In this document: positions 57,726-64,000 of the stretch, piece after piece
Numbering within the stretch: the first letter of the stretch is position 1
Layout: each line of letters begins with the position of its first letter
NCBI GenBank assembly: GCA_040882845.1
Contig: JBBEAM010000009.1
Coordinates: forward strand, 248,001-312,000
Reading direction: 5' to 3'
DNA from: JBBEAM01 sp040882845
Lineage (GTDB): Bacteria; Pseudomonadota; Alphaproteobacteria; Kiloniellales; DSM-21159
Length of the DNA: 64,000 bases
Notes under the pieces: generated by a model
What the model was told of the DNA's origin: nothing
What the model saw: only the letters and a program-made list of their open reading frames with translations
Databases searched by the model: none
Made by a program: the position numbers and the translations under genes

Positions 57726-58520
57726 ATGGCGGATCCGGTGGTGCTCTACGAGGTGGAGGGGGCGATCGGCCGCATCACCTTGAATCGCCCCGAAGGGCTG
57801 AACGGCCTCAACCGCGCCCTGCTCGGCACGTTGCTCGAAACCCTGGAGACGGCCGAGCAGGACGAAGGAGTCCGGGCGCTGATTCTGACCGGCAGCGGGC
57901 GCGCCTTTTCCGCCGGGCAGGACCTCGCGGAAGCCGGCGTGATCGACGCGCCGGAGGGCGAACGCCCGGCGATCCTGGGCGAGTCCCTCGAGCGCTTCTA
58001 TCACCCGGTGATCCTGAAGCTGCGCGAGACGCCGCTGCCGGTGGTCGCCGCCGTCAACGGCATCGCCGCCGGGGCGGGCATGTCCCTGGCGCTGGCCTGC
58101 GACCTCATCGTCGCCGCCGAGTCCGCGAGCTTCCTCCAGGCCTTCCGGCGCATCGGCCTGCAGCCCGACTGCGGCAGCAGCTACTTCCTGCCGCGGCTGA
58201 TCGGCGAAGCCCGCGCCCGCGAGCTGGCCCTGCTCGGCGAGGCCTTGCCCGCTTCCCAGGCGCGCGACTGGGGCCTGATCAACCGCTGCGTTCCCGACGC
58301 ACGTCTGATAGCCGAAGCCGAGGCCCTGGCCGGCAAGCTGGCCGGCGGGCCGCGCCGCGCCCAGGCCCACGCCAAGCGGGCCCTGGCCGTGTCGCAGGAG
58401 GCTTCGCTACCCGAGCAACTGAATCTTGAGGCGCGGCTGCAGGTGGACTGTGCCGCCGATCCGGACTTCGCCGAGGGCCTGGCCGCCTTCAAGGAGAAGC
58501 GCCCCGCAAGATTCCACTAG
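57726..58520 (+). CDS. Enoyl-CoA hydratase/isomerase family protein, PaaG-like
   Basis: The 264-residue crotonase-fold protein has GRITLNRPEGLNGLNRAL, the oxyanion glycine pair in SGRAFSAGQDL and VNGIAAGAGMSLALACD, and SASFLQAFRRIGLQPDCGSSYFL, with an Asp at the second catalytic site. Its QPDCG signature, rather than a Glu there, matches the PaaG/PaaB type that isomerises ring-epoxide or 3-enoyl-CoA. No other phenylacetate genes are near. ATG at 57726, preceded by GGGAGAC; the 58521-58569 gap separates it from queA. Confidence 0.88.
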   Translation: MADPVVLYEVEGAIGRITLNRPEGLNGLNRALLGTLLETLETAEQDEGVRALILTGSGRAFSAGQDLAEAGVIDAPEGERPAILGESLERFYHPVILKLRETPLPVVAAVNGIAAGAGMSLALACDLIVAAESASFLQAFRRIGLQPDCGSSYFLPRLIGEARARELALLGEALPASQARDWGLINRCVPDARLIAEAEALAGKLAGGPRRAQAHAKRALAVSQEASLPEQLNLEARLQVDCAADPDFAEGLAAFKEKRPARFH

Positions 58521-58569
58521 CAAGGTTCCGCTAGCGGGGCTTGGTCCACCGGTGCTAGGGAACGCCGCC

Positions 58570-59610
58570 ATGGACATCCGCGCCTTCGACTTCGACCTGC
58601 CCAGCGAGCTGATCGCCCAGCATCCCGCCGAACCGCGGGATTCCGCGCGGCTGCTGGAAATCGGCGAAACTCTCGCCGACCGCGGGCTGCGCGATCTGCC
58701 TGGCCTGCTGCGCCCCGGCGACGTCATGGTGTTCAACGATACCAAGGTGATCCCCGCGCGCCTGCAGGGGACGCGGCCCAGCGGCGGCAAGGTCGAGGCG
58801 ACCCTGCACAAGCAGCACGCGCCCGATACCTGGGACGCCTTCGCCCGCCCGGCCAAGCGCCTGAAAGAAGGCGATACCCTGAGCTTCGCCGTGGGCTTTT
58901 CCGCCGAGATCGCCGAAAAACGCGAAGCCGGCGAGATCCGCCTGCGCTTCGACCGCGGCGGCGCTGCGCTCATCGCCGCGCTCAAGGCCCACGGCGAGAT
59001 GCCGCTGCCGCCTTACATTCGCCGTCCCGAAGGCAGCGAGGCCGGAGACGCGGCCAGCTATCAGACGATCTATGCCCGGCATGAGGGCGCGGTAGCCGCG
59101 CCGACCGCGGGGCTGCACTTCACCGAGGCACTCCTCGCCGCCCTCGACGCCCGCGGCATCGAGCGGGTCAGCGTCACCCTGCACGTCGGCGCGGGCACTT
59201 TCCTGCCGGTCAAGGTCGAGGACGTGACCCAGCACAGAATGCACGCCGAGGTCGGCGAGATCGGCGCGGAGACGGCGCGGATAATCGGCACCGCGCGCCG
59301 CGAAGGCCGGCGCATCGTCTCGGTCGGCACCACCTCGCTGCGCATCCTGGAGTCCGCGGCGGCCGAGGACGGCAGCCTGGGCGCCTTCTCCGGCGAGACA
59401 CGTCTCTTCATCCTGCCCGGCTACCGCTTCAGGATCGTCGATCTGCTGATGACCAACTTCCATCTGCCGCGTTCGACTCTCTTCATGCTCGTCAGCGCCT
59501 TCTCCGGCCTGGAGCGGATGCAGGCCGCCTACGCCCATGCCATCGCCGAGGGCTACCGTTTCTTCTCCTACGGCGATGCCTGTCTGCTGCATCGGATGGA
59601 GGCCGCATGA
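58570..59610 (+). CDS. queA: S-adenosylmethionine:tRNA ribosyltransferase-isomerase
   Basis: The 346-residue enzyme transfers ribose from SAM to preQ1-tRNA, making epoxyqueuosine. It has the N-terminal FDFDLPSELIAQHPAEPRD, VFNDTKVIPARL, the YQTIYARHEGAVAAPTAGLHF block, VTLHVGAGTFLPVK and the final MTNFHLPRSTLFMLVSAF. ATG at 58570 is the natural MDIRAFDFDLP start. It overlaps tgt as ATGA, the standard queA-tgt operon that supplies the queuosine pathway. Confidence 0.96.
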   Translation: MDIRAFDFDLPSELIAQHPAEPRDSARLLEIGETLADRGLRDLPGLLRPGDVMVFNDTKVIPARLQGTRPSGGKVEATLHKQHAPDTWDAFARPAKRLKEGDTLSFAVGFSAEIAEKREAGEIRLRFDRGGAALIAALKAHGEMPLPPYIRRPEGSEAGDAASYQTIYARHEGAVAAPTAGLHFTEALLAALDARGIERVSVTLHVGAGTFLPVKVEDVTQHRMHAEVGEIGAETARIIGTARREGRRIVSVGTTSLRILESAAAEDGSLGAFSGETRLFILPGYRFRIVDLLMTNFHLPRSTLFMLVSAFSGLERMQAAYAHAIAEGYRFFSYGDACLLHRMEAA

Positions 59611-60734
59611 CCGCCTTCGGCTTCGAGGCGCTGGCCCAGGACGGCGCGGCGCGGCGCGGGCGGATTTCGACCGCCCACGGCGTCATCGACACCCCCGCCT
59701 TCATGCCGGTCGGTACGGCGGGCACGGTCAAGGGCATCCTGCCCGAGCAGGTGGCGGCGACCGGCGCCCAGATCCTGCTCGGCAACACCTACCACCTGAT
59801 GCTGCGCCCCTGCGCCGAGCGGGTCGCGGCCCTGGGCGGACTGCACGACTTCATGCGCTGGCCGGGACCGATCCTGACCGATTCCGGCGGCTTCCAGGTG
59901 ATGTCCCTGACGGATCTGAGGAAGATGTCGGAAAGGGGCGTGGTGTTCCGCTCCCACGTCGACGGGTCGATGCACGAGCTGACTCCCGAGCGCTCGATCG
60001 AAATTCAGCGGCTGCTCGACTCCAACATCACCATGGTGCTCGACGAATGCACCCCCTATCCGGCCAGCGAAAAGGACGCCGCCGACTCCATGCGCCTCTC
60101 CCTGCGCTGGGCGGCGCGCTGCCGGGAAGCCTTCGTGGAGCGGCCGGGCTACGGCCTCTTCGGCATCGTCCAGGGCAGCACCTATCCGGCGCTGCGCGAG
60201 GAGAGTGCCAAGGGTCTGATCGCCACCGGCTTCGACGGTTATGCCGTGGGCGGCCTCGCGGTCGGCGAAGGCCAGGCCGAGATGTTCCGCATGCTCGACG
60301 TCACCGTCCCCTTCCTCCCCAGCGAGCGTCCCCGCTATCTGATGGGCGTCGGCAAGCCCGAGGACATCCTCGGCGCGGTGGAGCGGGGCATCGACATGTT
60401 CGACTGCGTGCTGCCGACCCGCAGCGGCCGCACCGGCCAGGCCTTCACCCGGCGCGGCACGGTCAACCTGCGCAACGCCCGTCACGCCGAGGACCCCCGC
60501 CCGCTCGATCCCGAGAGCCGCTGTCCCTTCAGCGCCGCCTACAGCCGCGGCTACCTGCACCACCTCTTCAAGGCCGGCGAGATGCTCGGCCCGATCCTGC
60601 TGACCCTGCACAACCTCAGCTATTTTCAGGAAGTGATGAGCGGGCTGCGCGGCGCCATCGAGGCCGGGAGCCTCGCCGACTTCGCCGCCGCCTTCCGCGC
60701 CCGGCAGGCCGAAGGCGACCTGCCGCCGCTCTAG
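59607..60734 (+). CDS. tgt: tRNA-guanine transglycosylase with reduced zinc site
   Basis: The 375-residue TIM-barrel enzyme swaps guanine 34 for preQ1. Catalytic Asp lies in LTDSGGFQVMSL, the second catalytic Asp in VLPTRSGRTG-FDCVLP context, and YAVGGLAVGEGQ near residue 220. In bacterial enzymes the zinc site is C-x-C-x2-C plus a late His. Here the matching residues are S304, C306, S309, with H335 retained, so the metal is probably absent or weak. Some alphaproteobacterial homologues share this loss. The rest of the enzyme is intact, so it is likely active. Confidence 0.94.
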   Translation: MTAFGFEALAQDGAARRGRISTAHGVIDTPAFMPVGTAGTVKGILPEQVAATGAQILLGNTYHLMLRPCAERVAALGGLHDFMRWPGPILTDSGGFQVMSLTDLRKMSERGVVFRSHVDGSMHELTPERSIEIQRLLDSNITMVLDECTPYPASEKDAADSMRLSLRWAARCREAFVERPGYGLFGIVQGSTYPALREESAKGLIATGFDGYAVGGLAVGEGQAEMFRMLDVTVPFLPSERPRYLMGVGKPEDILGAVERGIDMFDCVLPTRSGRTGQAFTRRGTVNLRNARHAEDPRPLDPESRCPFSAAYSRGYLHHLFKAGEMLGPILLTLHNLSYFQEVMSGLRGAIEAGSLADFAAAFRARQAEGDLPPL

Positions 60735-60737
60735 ACG

Positions 60738-61439
60738 CTAGACCGCAGCGTCCTCCGGCGGTTTTCGCAGCAGGGCAACGTCCTTGCCCGGTATCTCGCA
60801 GCGCCAGCCGAAGCGCGCCGCGATCCAGCGAAAGCTAAGCTCGCGGTAGAAAATCACATGGGTCGGGTCGCGGCGGTAGTGCCAGTCGGCGAAAGCTGCG
60901 TCGTCGTTCTGGAAGCAGGTCATCACGGCGAGCCAGCCACCCGGTCTTAGCAGGGTGCGAAACCGCGCGAATTCCTCCGCCGGACGATGGAAATGCTCCG
61001 CCGTCTCGCTGCAGACGATGAAATCGTAGCTCCGCTCCAGCGCCGCTCGATCGCGGCGGAAGAAGGGATCGTAGAGCGCCACCTCCTGCCCGGATTCGCG
61101 CAGCATCGCCGCCAGGGTCGGGTCTGGGCCGCAGCCGTAATCGAGGCCTTGCCGCCCCCGCTCCAGCCGCGCCAGCAGGGGCTCGGCCAGTCGGGAGAGG
61201 AACTTGCGGTGCCTTGCGTCTCCGGGATCGTTTTCATGCTGACGATAGTGCGCGAGCTCTTCTTCCGGGATAGGTAGCTGTTCGGGGTCGAGAAATCGCA
61301 CCTCGCAGGTTCCGCAGCGCCAGTAGTCCCGCTCCTGCACGCTGACGAGAGGCTGCGCTTCCGGACTCCGACACAGGGGACAGGCCGGCGCTACGGCACT
61401 GGGTGCCGGGGGACGGCGTGAACCTGCTTGCGCGCTCAT
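60738..61439 (-). CDS. Class I SAM-dependent methyltransferase with N-terminal zinc ribbon
   Basis: The 233-residue protein begins with a C-x2-C / C-x2-C zinc ribbon (ACPLCRSPEAQ and YWRCGTCEVRF). A methyltransferase domain follows with GLDYGCGPDPTLAAML as the SAM-binding loop near 100, DFIVCSETAEHF, and FRTLLRPGGWLAVMT. This resembles a family of uncharacterised methyltransferases that modify small molecules or cell-envelope sugars. Its start overlaps the upstream gene stop as ATGA, so it is translated with the spermidine-synthase-like gene. Confidence 0.85.
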   Translation of the reverse strand: MSAQAGSRRPPAPSAVAPACPLCRSPEAQPLVSVQERDYWRCGTCEVRFLDPEQLPIPEEELAHYRQHENDPGDARHRKFLSRLAEPLLARLERGRQGLDYGCGPDPTLAAMLRESGQEVALYDPFFRRDRAALERSYDFIVCSETAEHFHRPAEEFARFRTLLRPGGWLAVMTCFQNDDAAFADWHYRRDPTHVIFYRELSFRWIAARFGWRCEIPGKDVALLRKPPEDAAV

Positions 61440-62167
61440 CGCTGCGATCCGCTGTCGCAGCGCGCCAGATAGACCGTCTGGACGACCTCACGCTCTTGCA
61501 GCGGATTGTGGAAGCTCACCGGCGCGGCCTTGGACTCGGCGAACACCCCGGCGAGGCGGTCGGAAAAACGGTCGTCTGGCGCGTCGTTCGACCAGAGGCC
61601 GAAGACCCCGCCGGGCTTGAGGTGCCGGGCGAGCGCCCGCAACCCCTCCGGCCGGTAGAAGGACTCGCTGCGCGCATCAAGCAAGGCCTCGGGCGAATGG
61701 TCGATGTCGAGCAGAATGGCGTCGTAGCGGCGGCCCGGCGTCTGCGGGTCGAAACCCTGCTCCGATGCCGCCAGGGCGAAGAAGTCGCCCTCCTGGATGC
61801 AGCAGCGCGGATCGGCTGTCAGCTCCGGGCCGAGCGGCAACAGCCCTTCCCGGTGCCATGCGATCACGGCGTCCAGGTACTCGACCACGGTGAGCGCGCT
61901 GACCCTGCCGTCCGCCAGCGCAGCCTGCGCCGTGTAGCCGAGCCCGAGCCCGCCGACGATCACGTCCAGGTTCGTGCCGTCCAACTCCGCCAGACCCAGC
62001 TCCGCCAGGGCGATCTCCGAGGCGGTGAAGAGGCTCGACATCAGGAACTCCTCGCCGAGCTTGATCTCGAAGACATCGACGTCGAGCTTGAGCTCCCTCC
62101 GGCGGCGCAGGCTGAGCAGGCCGATCGGGGTATCGCGGCTGTCGATCTCCTCGAACAGGCGTCCCAA
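61436..62167 (-). CDS. Spermidine synthase-like protein
   Basis: The 243-residue protein has the SAM-fold core of the spermidine synthase group: FLMSSLFTASEIALAELGL, the nucleotide loop VIVGGLGLGYTAQAAL, VVEYLDAVIAWHREGL and DAILLDIDHSPEALL. The polyamine gate residues of true SpeE (a YxE tetrad and Asp-rich loop) are not all recognisable, so a different aminopropyl- or methyl-transfer is possible. It starts at a TTG with only a weak ribosome site, overlaps the methyltransferase gene and follows a lipoprotein gene by four bases. Confidence 0.78.
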   Translation of the reverse strand: MGRLFEEIDSRDTPIGLLSLRRRRELKLDVDVFEIKLGEEFLMSSLFTASEIALAELGLAELDGTNLDVIVGGLGLGYTAQAALADGRVSALTVVEYLDAVIAWHREGLLPLGPELTADPRCCIQEGDFFALAASEQGFDPQTPGRRYDAILLDIDHSPEALLDARSESFYRPEGLRALARHLKPGGVFGLWSNDAPDDRFSDRLAGVFAESKAAPVSFHNPLQEREVVQTVYLARCDSGSQR

Positions 62168-62171
62168 GAGT

Positions 62172-62531
62172 TCAGTCCGGCACGGAGACGCCGGGCGGCA
62201 GGACCGTGCGCTCGGTCTTGTCGACGCAGAGGAAAACCGCGCGGTCGGGCTGGAACATCGGGCAGTCGTTGGTGAAGAAGTCGCCGCCGAGATGAACCAG
62301 GCGTTCGGTCTCGCCGCTGCAGTGCTGGCTGACGTTCTCGATCAAGGCCTCCCAGCCGTCCTTGCGGGGACCGTAGCAGTAGGCGATCACCCGCGGCTTG
62401 ACCGAGCCGGGATTGGATTGGACCGCGGCGTCGAGCTTGTCGTGCAGGGACTCCGGCGCCGGCACCTGAAAGGGCGTGGTGCTGCAGGCGGCCAGCAGCG
62501 ACAGCAATCCTAGAAAAACGAAACGGCGCAT
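62172..62531 (-). CDS. Small lipoprotein of unknown function
   Basis: The 119-residue protein starts with a lipoprotein signal, MRRFVFLGLLSLLAAC, where LLAAC is the lipobox and Cys16 the anchor. The mature part is polar with cysteines at IAYCYG, NVSQHCSG, TNDCPMF and VFLCVDK, which could form two disulfides. No known family is recognised. It lies four bases ahead of the spermidine-synthase-like gene on minus, and the divergent nucleoside-recognition gene starts 92 bases away. Confidence 0.72.
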   Translation of the reverse strand: MRRFVFLGLLSLLAACSTTPFQVPAPESLHDKLDAAVQSNPGSVKPRVIAYCYGPRKDGWEALIENVSQHCSGETERLVHLGGDFFTNDCPMFQPDRAVFLCVDKTERTVLPPGVSVPD

Positions 62532-62622
62532 TCCCCTCCCCCGACTCGGCCTCGACAGGTCAAACTCATCCGGCTGGCATCGAATCGCCAGCGAAACGAT
62601 CACAGGCTGCCGAGTCGCTTCC

Positions 62623-63942
62623 GTGAACGCCATCTTTTTCGCCATCGTGCTGATCGCCTTCCTGGTCGCCGCCGTCCGGCAGGTGATCTGGGATGGCACC
62701 GGCGACGCTGCGCCGATGGACCTCCTGGCCACGGCGATGATCGATTCCGCCAAGGGCTCCGTGGAACTGGCGCTCGGCCTGGTCGGCGTGATGGCGCTGT
62801 TCCTCGGGCTGATGAAGGTGGCGGAGAAGGGCGGCCTGCTGGTGATCATCGCCAAGACCGTGCGGCCGCTGATGGTCCGCCTTTTCCCGGAGGTCCCCGC
62901 CGATCACCCGGCGATGGGCGCGATCATCCTCAACATCTCCGCCAACGTGCTCGGCCTCGGCAACGCCGCCACGCCCTTCGGCATCCGGGCGATGCAGGAG
63001 CTCGACAAGCTCAATCCGCAGAAGGGTACGGCGACCAACGCCATGGCGCTGTTCCTGGCGATCAACACCTCCAGCGTCACCATTCTGCCGACCGGCGTGA
63101 TCGCGCTGCGCGCCGCGGCCGGGTCGAGCGATCCCGCCGGCATCGTCCCGACCACCCTCTTCGCCACGATCTGCTCGACCGCGATCGCAATCACCGTGGC
63201 GAAGCTGCTGCAGCGTCATTTCCCGGTCCGTCCCCTGCCGCCGGAGGAGCAGGCCCGGCAGGACGCCCAGGCAGAGGAGGAGCAGGCGAAGCAAGGCGAC
63301 ACCGCGGAAGCGCCGTCGATGGAGGGCGGCAGCGAGGCCTATCCCACCTGGGTGTCGATGCTAGTGCTCGGCGGCATCGCCGCCTTCGTGCCGCTGACCG
63401 TCGCCTACGGCAACGTCATCGCCCCCTGGATCATTCCCGGCCTGATGGTCGCGCTGCTCGGCTTCGGCGTCGCCAAGCAGGTGCAGGTCTACGAGGCCTT
63501 CGTCGAGGGCGGCAAGGAGGGTTTCCAGGTCGCGCTGCGCATCATCCCCTATCTGGTCGCCATCCTGGTCGCCGTCGGCATGTTCCGCGCCAGCGGCGCC
63601 CTCGACCTGCTGATCCGGCCGCTCGGCGCGATCACCAACCTGGTCGGCCTGCCGCCCGAGGCGCTGCCGATGGCGCTGCTGCGCCCGCTCTCGGGCTCCG
63701 GCGCCTACGGGGTCATGGCCTCGATCATCGAGGATCCGGCGGTCGGCCCGGACAGCTATACCGGCTACCTGGTCAGCACCCTGCAGGGCTCGACCGAGAC
63801 CACCTTCTACGTGCTGGCGGTCTACTTCGGCGCCATCCAGGTCAAGCGCATCCGCCACGCCCTGGCCGCCGGGCTCTCCGCCGACGTCGCCGGGGTGATC
63901 GCGGCGGTGCTGATCTGCAGCCTGCTCTACGGCTCGCTTTAG
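62623..63942 (+). CDS. Nucleoside recognition domain protein (SpmA-SpmB-like fusion)
   Basis: The 439-residue membrane protein joins two gate domains: the N-terminal one (ALGLVGVMALFLGLMKVAEKGG, with NISANVLGLGNAATPFGIRAM) and the C-terminal one (VEGGKEGFQVALRIIPYLVAI, with LRPLSGSGAYGVMASI). An acidic/Gln linker near 205-230 separates them. Homologues in Bacillus are two spore maturation proteins; the fused form is common in Gram-negatives and its substrate is unknown. GTG at 62623 is chosen where the hydrophobic N-terminus begins; the codons upstream are polar and unconserved. Confidence 0.85.
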   Translation: MNAIFFAIVLIAFLVAAVRQVIWDGTGDAAPMDLLATAMIDSAKGSVELALGLVGVMALFLGLMKVAEKGGLLVIIAKTVRPLMVRLFPEVPADHPAMGAIILNISANVLGLGNAATPFGIRAMQELDKLNPQKGTATNAMALFLAINTSSVTILPTGVIALRAAAGSSDPAGIVPTTLFATICSTAIAITVAKLLQRHFPVRPLPPEEQARQDAQAEEEQAKQGDTAEAPSMEGGSEAYPTWVSMLVLGGIAAFVPLTVAYGNVIAPWIIPGLMVALLGFGVAKQVQVYEAFVEGGKEGFQVALRIIPYLVAILVAVGMFRASGALDLLIRPLGAITNLVGLPPEALPMALLRPLSGSGAYGVMASIIEDPAVGPDSYTGYLVSTLQGSTETTFYVLAVYFGAIQVKRIRHALAAGLSADVAGVIAAVLICSLLYGSL

Positions 63943-63945
63943 ACG

Positions 63946-64000
63946 ATGGACGACGACCGCCTCCCGACGCATCTCTGGGTGAGCGCCAACCTCCGCCGCT
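63946..64000 (+). CDS. DUF1491 family protein, 5'-end fragment
   Basis: Only 18 codons are visible before the right edge: MDDDRLPTHLWVSANLRR. The RLPTHLWV-x-A-x-LRR phrase resembles the start of DUF1491 proteins, small uncharacterised alphaproteobacterial proteins. It begins three bases after the nucleoside-recognition gene stop on the same strand. The family call is tentative, resting on this short piece. Confidence 0.5.
   Translation, partial: MDDDRLPTHLWVSANLRR

Noticed and set aside
1..64000. CRISPR arrays, tRNA/rRNA genes, transposases, phage genes
   Set aside because: Looked for regular direct repeats, cloverleaf ends with CCA, and integrase or transposase motifs; none was found.

Overview
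The window is GC-rich, gene-dense bacterial chromosome with many 1-4 nt start/stop overlaps. It looks like an alphaproteobacterium, most probably Rhodospirillales in the broad sense. The evidence is a C4-type 5-aminolevulinate synthase, a CbpA/CbpM pair, a short PutA, an MgtABC-free set of amino-compound ABC transporters, the tlyA-dxs-ispA-xseB-deacetylase block, an FNR/FixK-type box before a universal stress gene, and codon use throughout. The taxonomic placement is inference. I see no rRNA, tRNA, CRISPR array, insertion sequence or prophage.

Layout. 1-2123: edge of a class V aminotransferase, a GlsB-type membrane protein, a DsbA-fold isomerase and a nitrilase-superfamily amidase. 2127-10096: a divergent catabolic locus. 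HpaB-like flavoprotein, RidA-like protein and DUF1028 protein lie on minus; a glutamine-synthetase-like ligase, aldehyde dehydrogenase, Fe-alcohol dehydrogenase and leucine-type dehydrogenase lie on plus. A perfect palindrome sits between the two arms. 10110-16346: putA divergent from its probable Lrp-type regulator, then a tight RidA / Asp-Glu racemase / SDR / thioesterase operon. 16343-19004: a TPP riboswitch controlling a TRAP-type binding protein, thiM and thiE. 19125-19817: pyrE. 19874-29221: two dipeptide/oligopeptide ABC systems facing each other, with one pair of ATPases between them. 29350-32607: a LysE exporter, LemA and a DUF2207 membrane protein. 32915-38932: hemA, then a PotABCD-type transporter with hairpins around the binding-protein gene. 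39009-42218: two small uncharacterised proteins and a universal stress protein behind an FNR-like box, a cation diffusion facilitator and pdxH. 42439-46821: cbpA-cbpM, an unknown membrane-anchored protein, fabI, aroC and an acetyltransferase. 46818-57261: RNA methyltransferase, AhpD-like protein, SppA, TlyA, MATE, dxs, ispA, xseB, deacetylase, DUF423 and TusA. 57726-64000: enoyl-CoA hydratase, queA-tgt, two methyltransferase-fold proteins, a lipoprotein, a nucleoside-recognition membrane protein and the start of a DUF1491 gene.

The overall picture is a heterotroph equipped to import peptides, polyamine-like cations and organic acids and to degrade amino compounds, interleaved with ordinary housekeeping genes. 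The least-described parts are the 2.1-10.1 kb divergent amino-compound locus, the 14-16.3 kb RidA/racemase operon, the riboswitch-controlled TRAP binding protein, and the small genes behind the FNR-like box.
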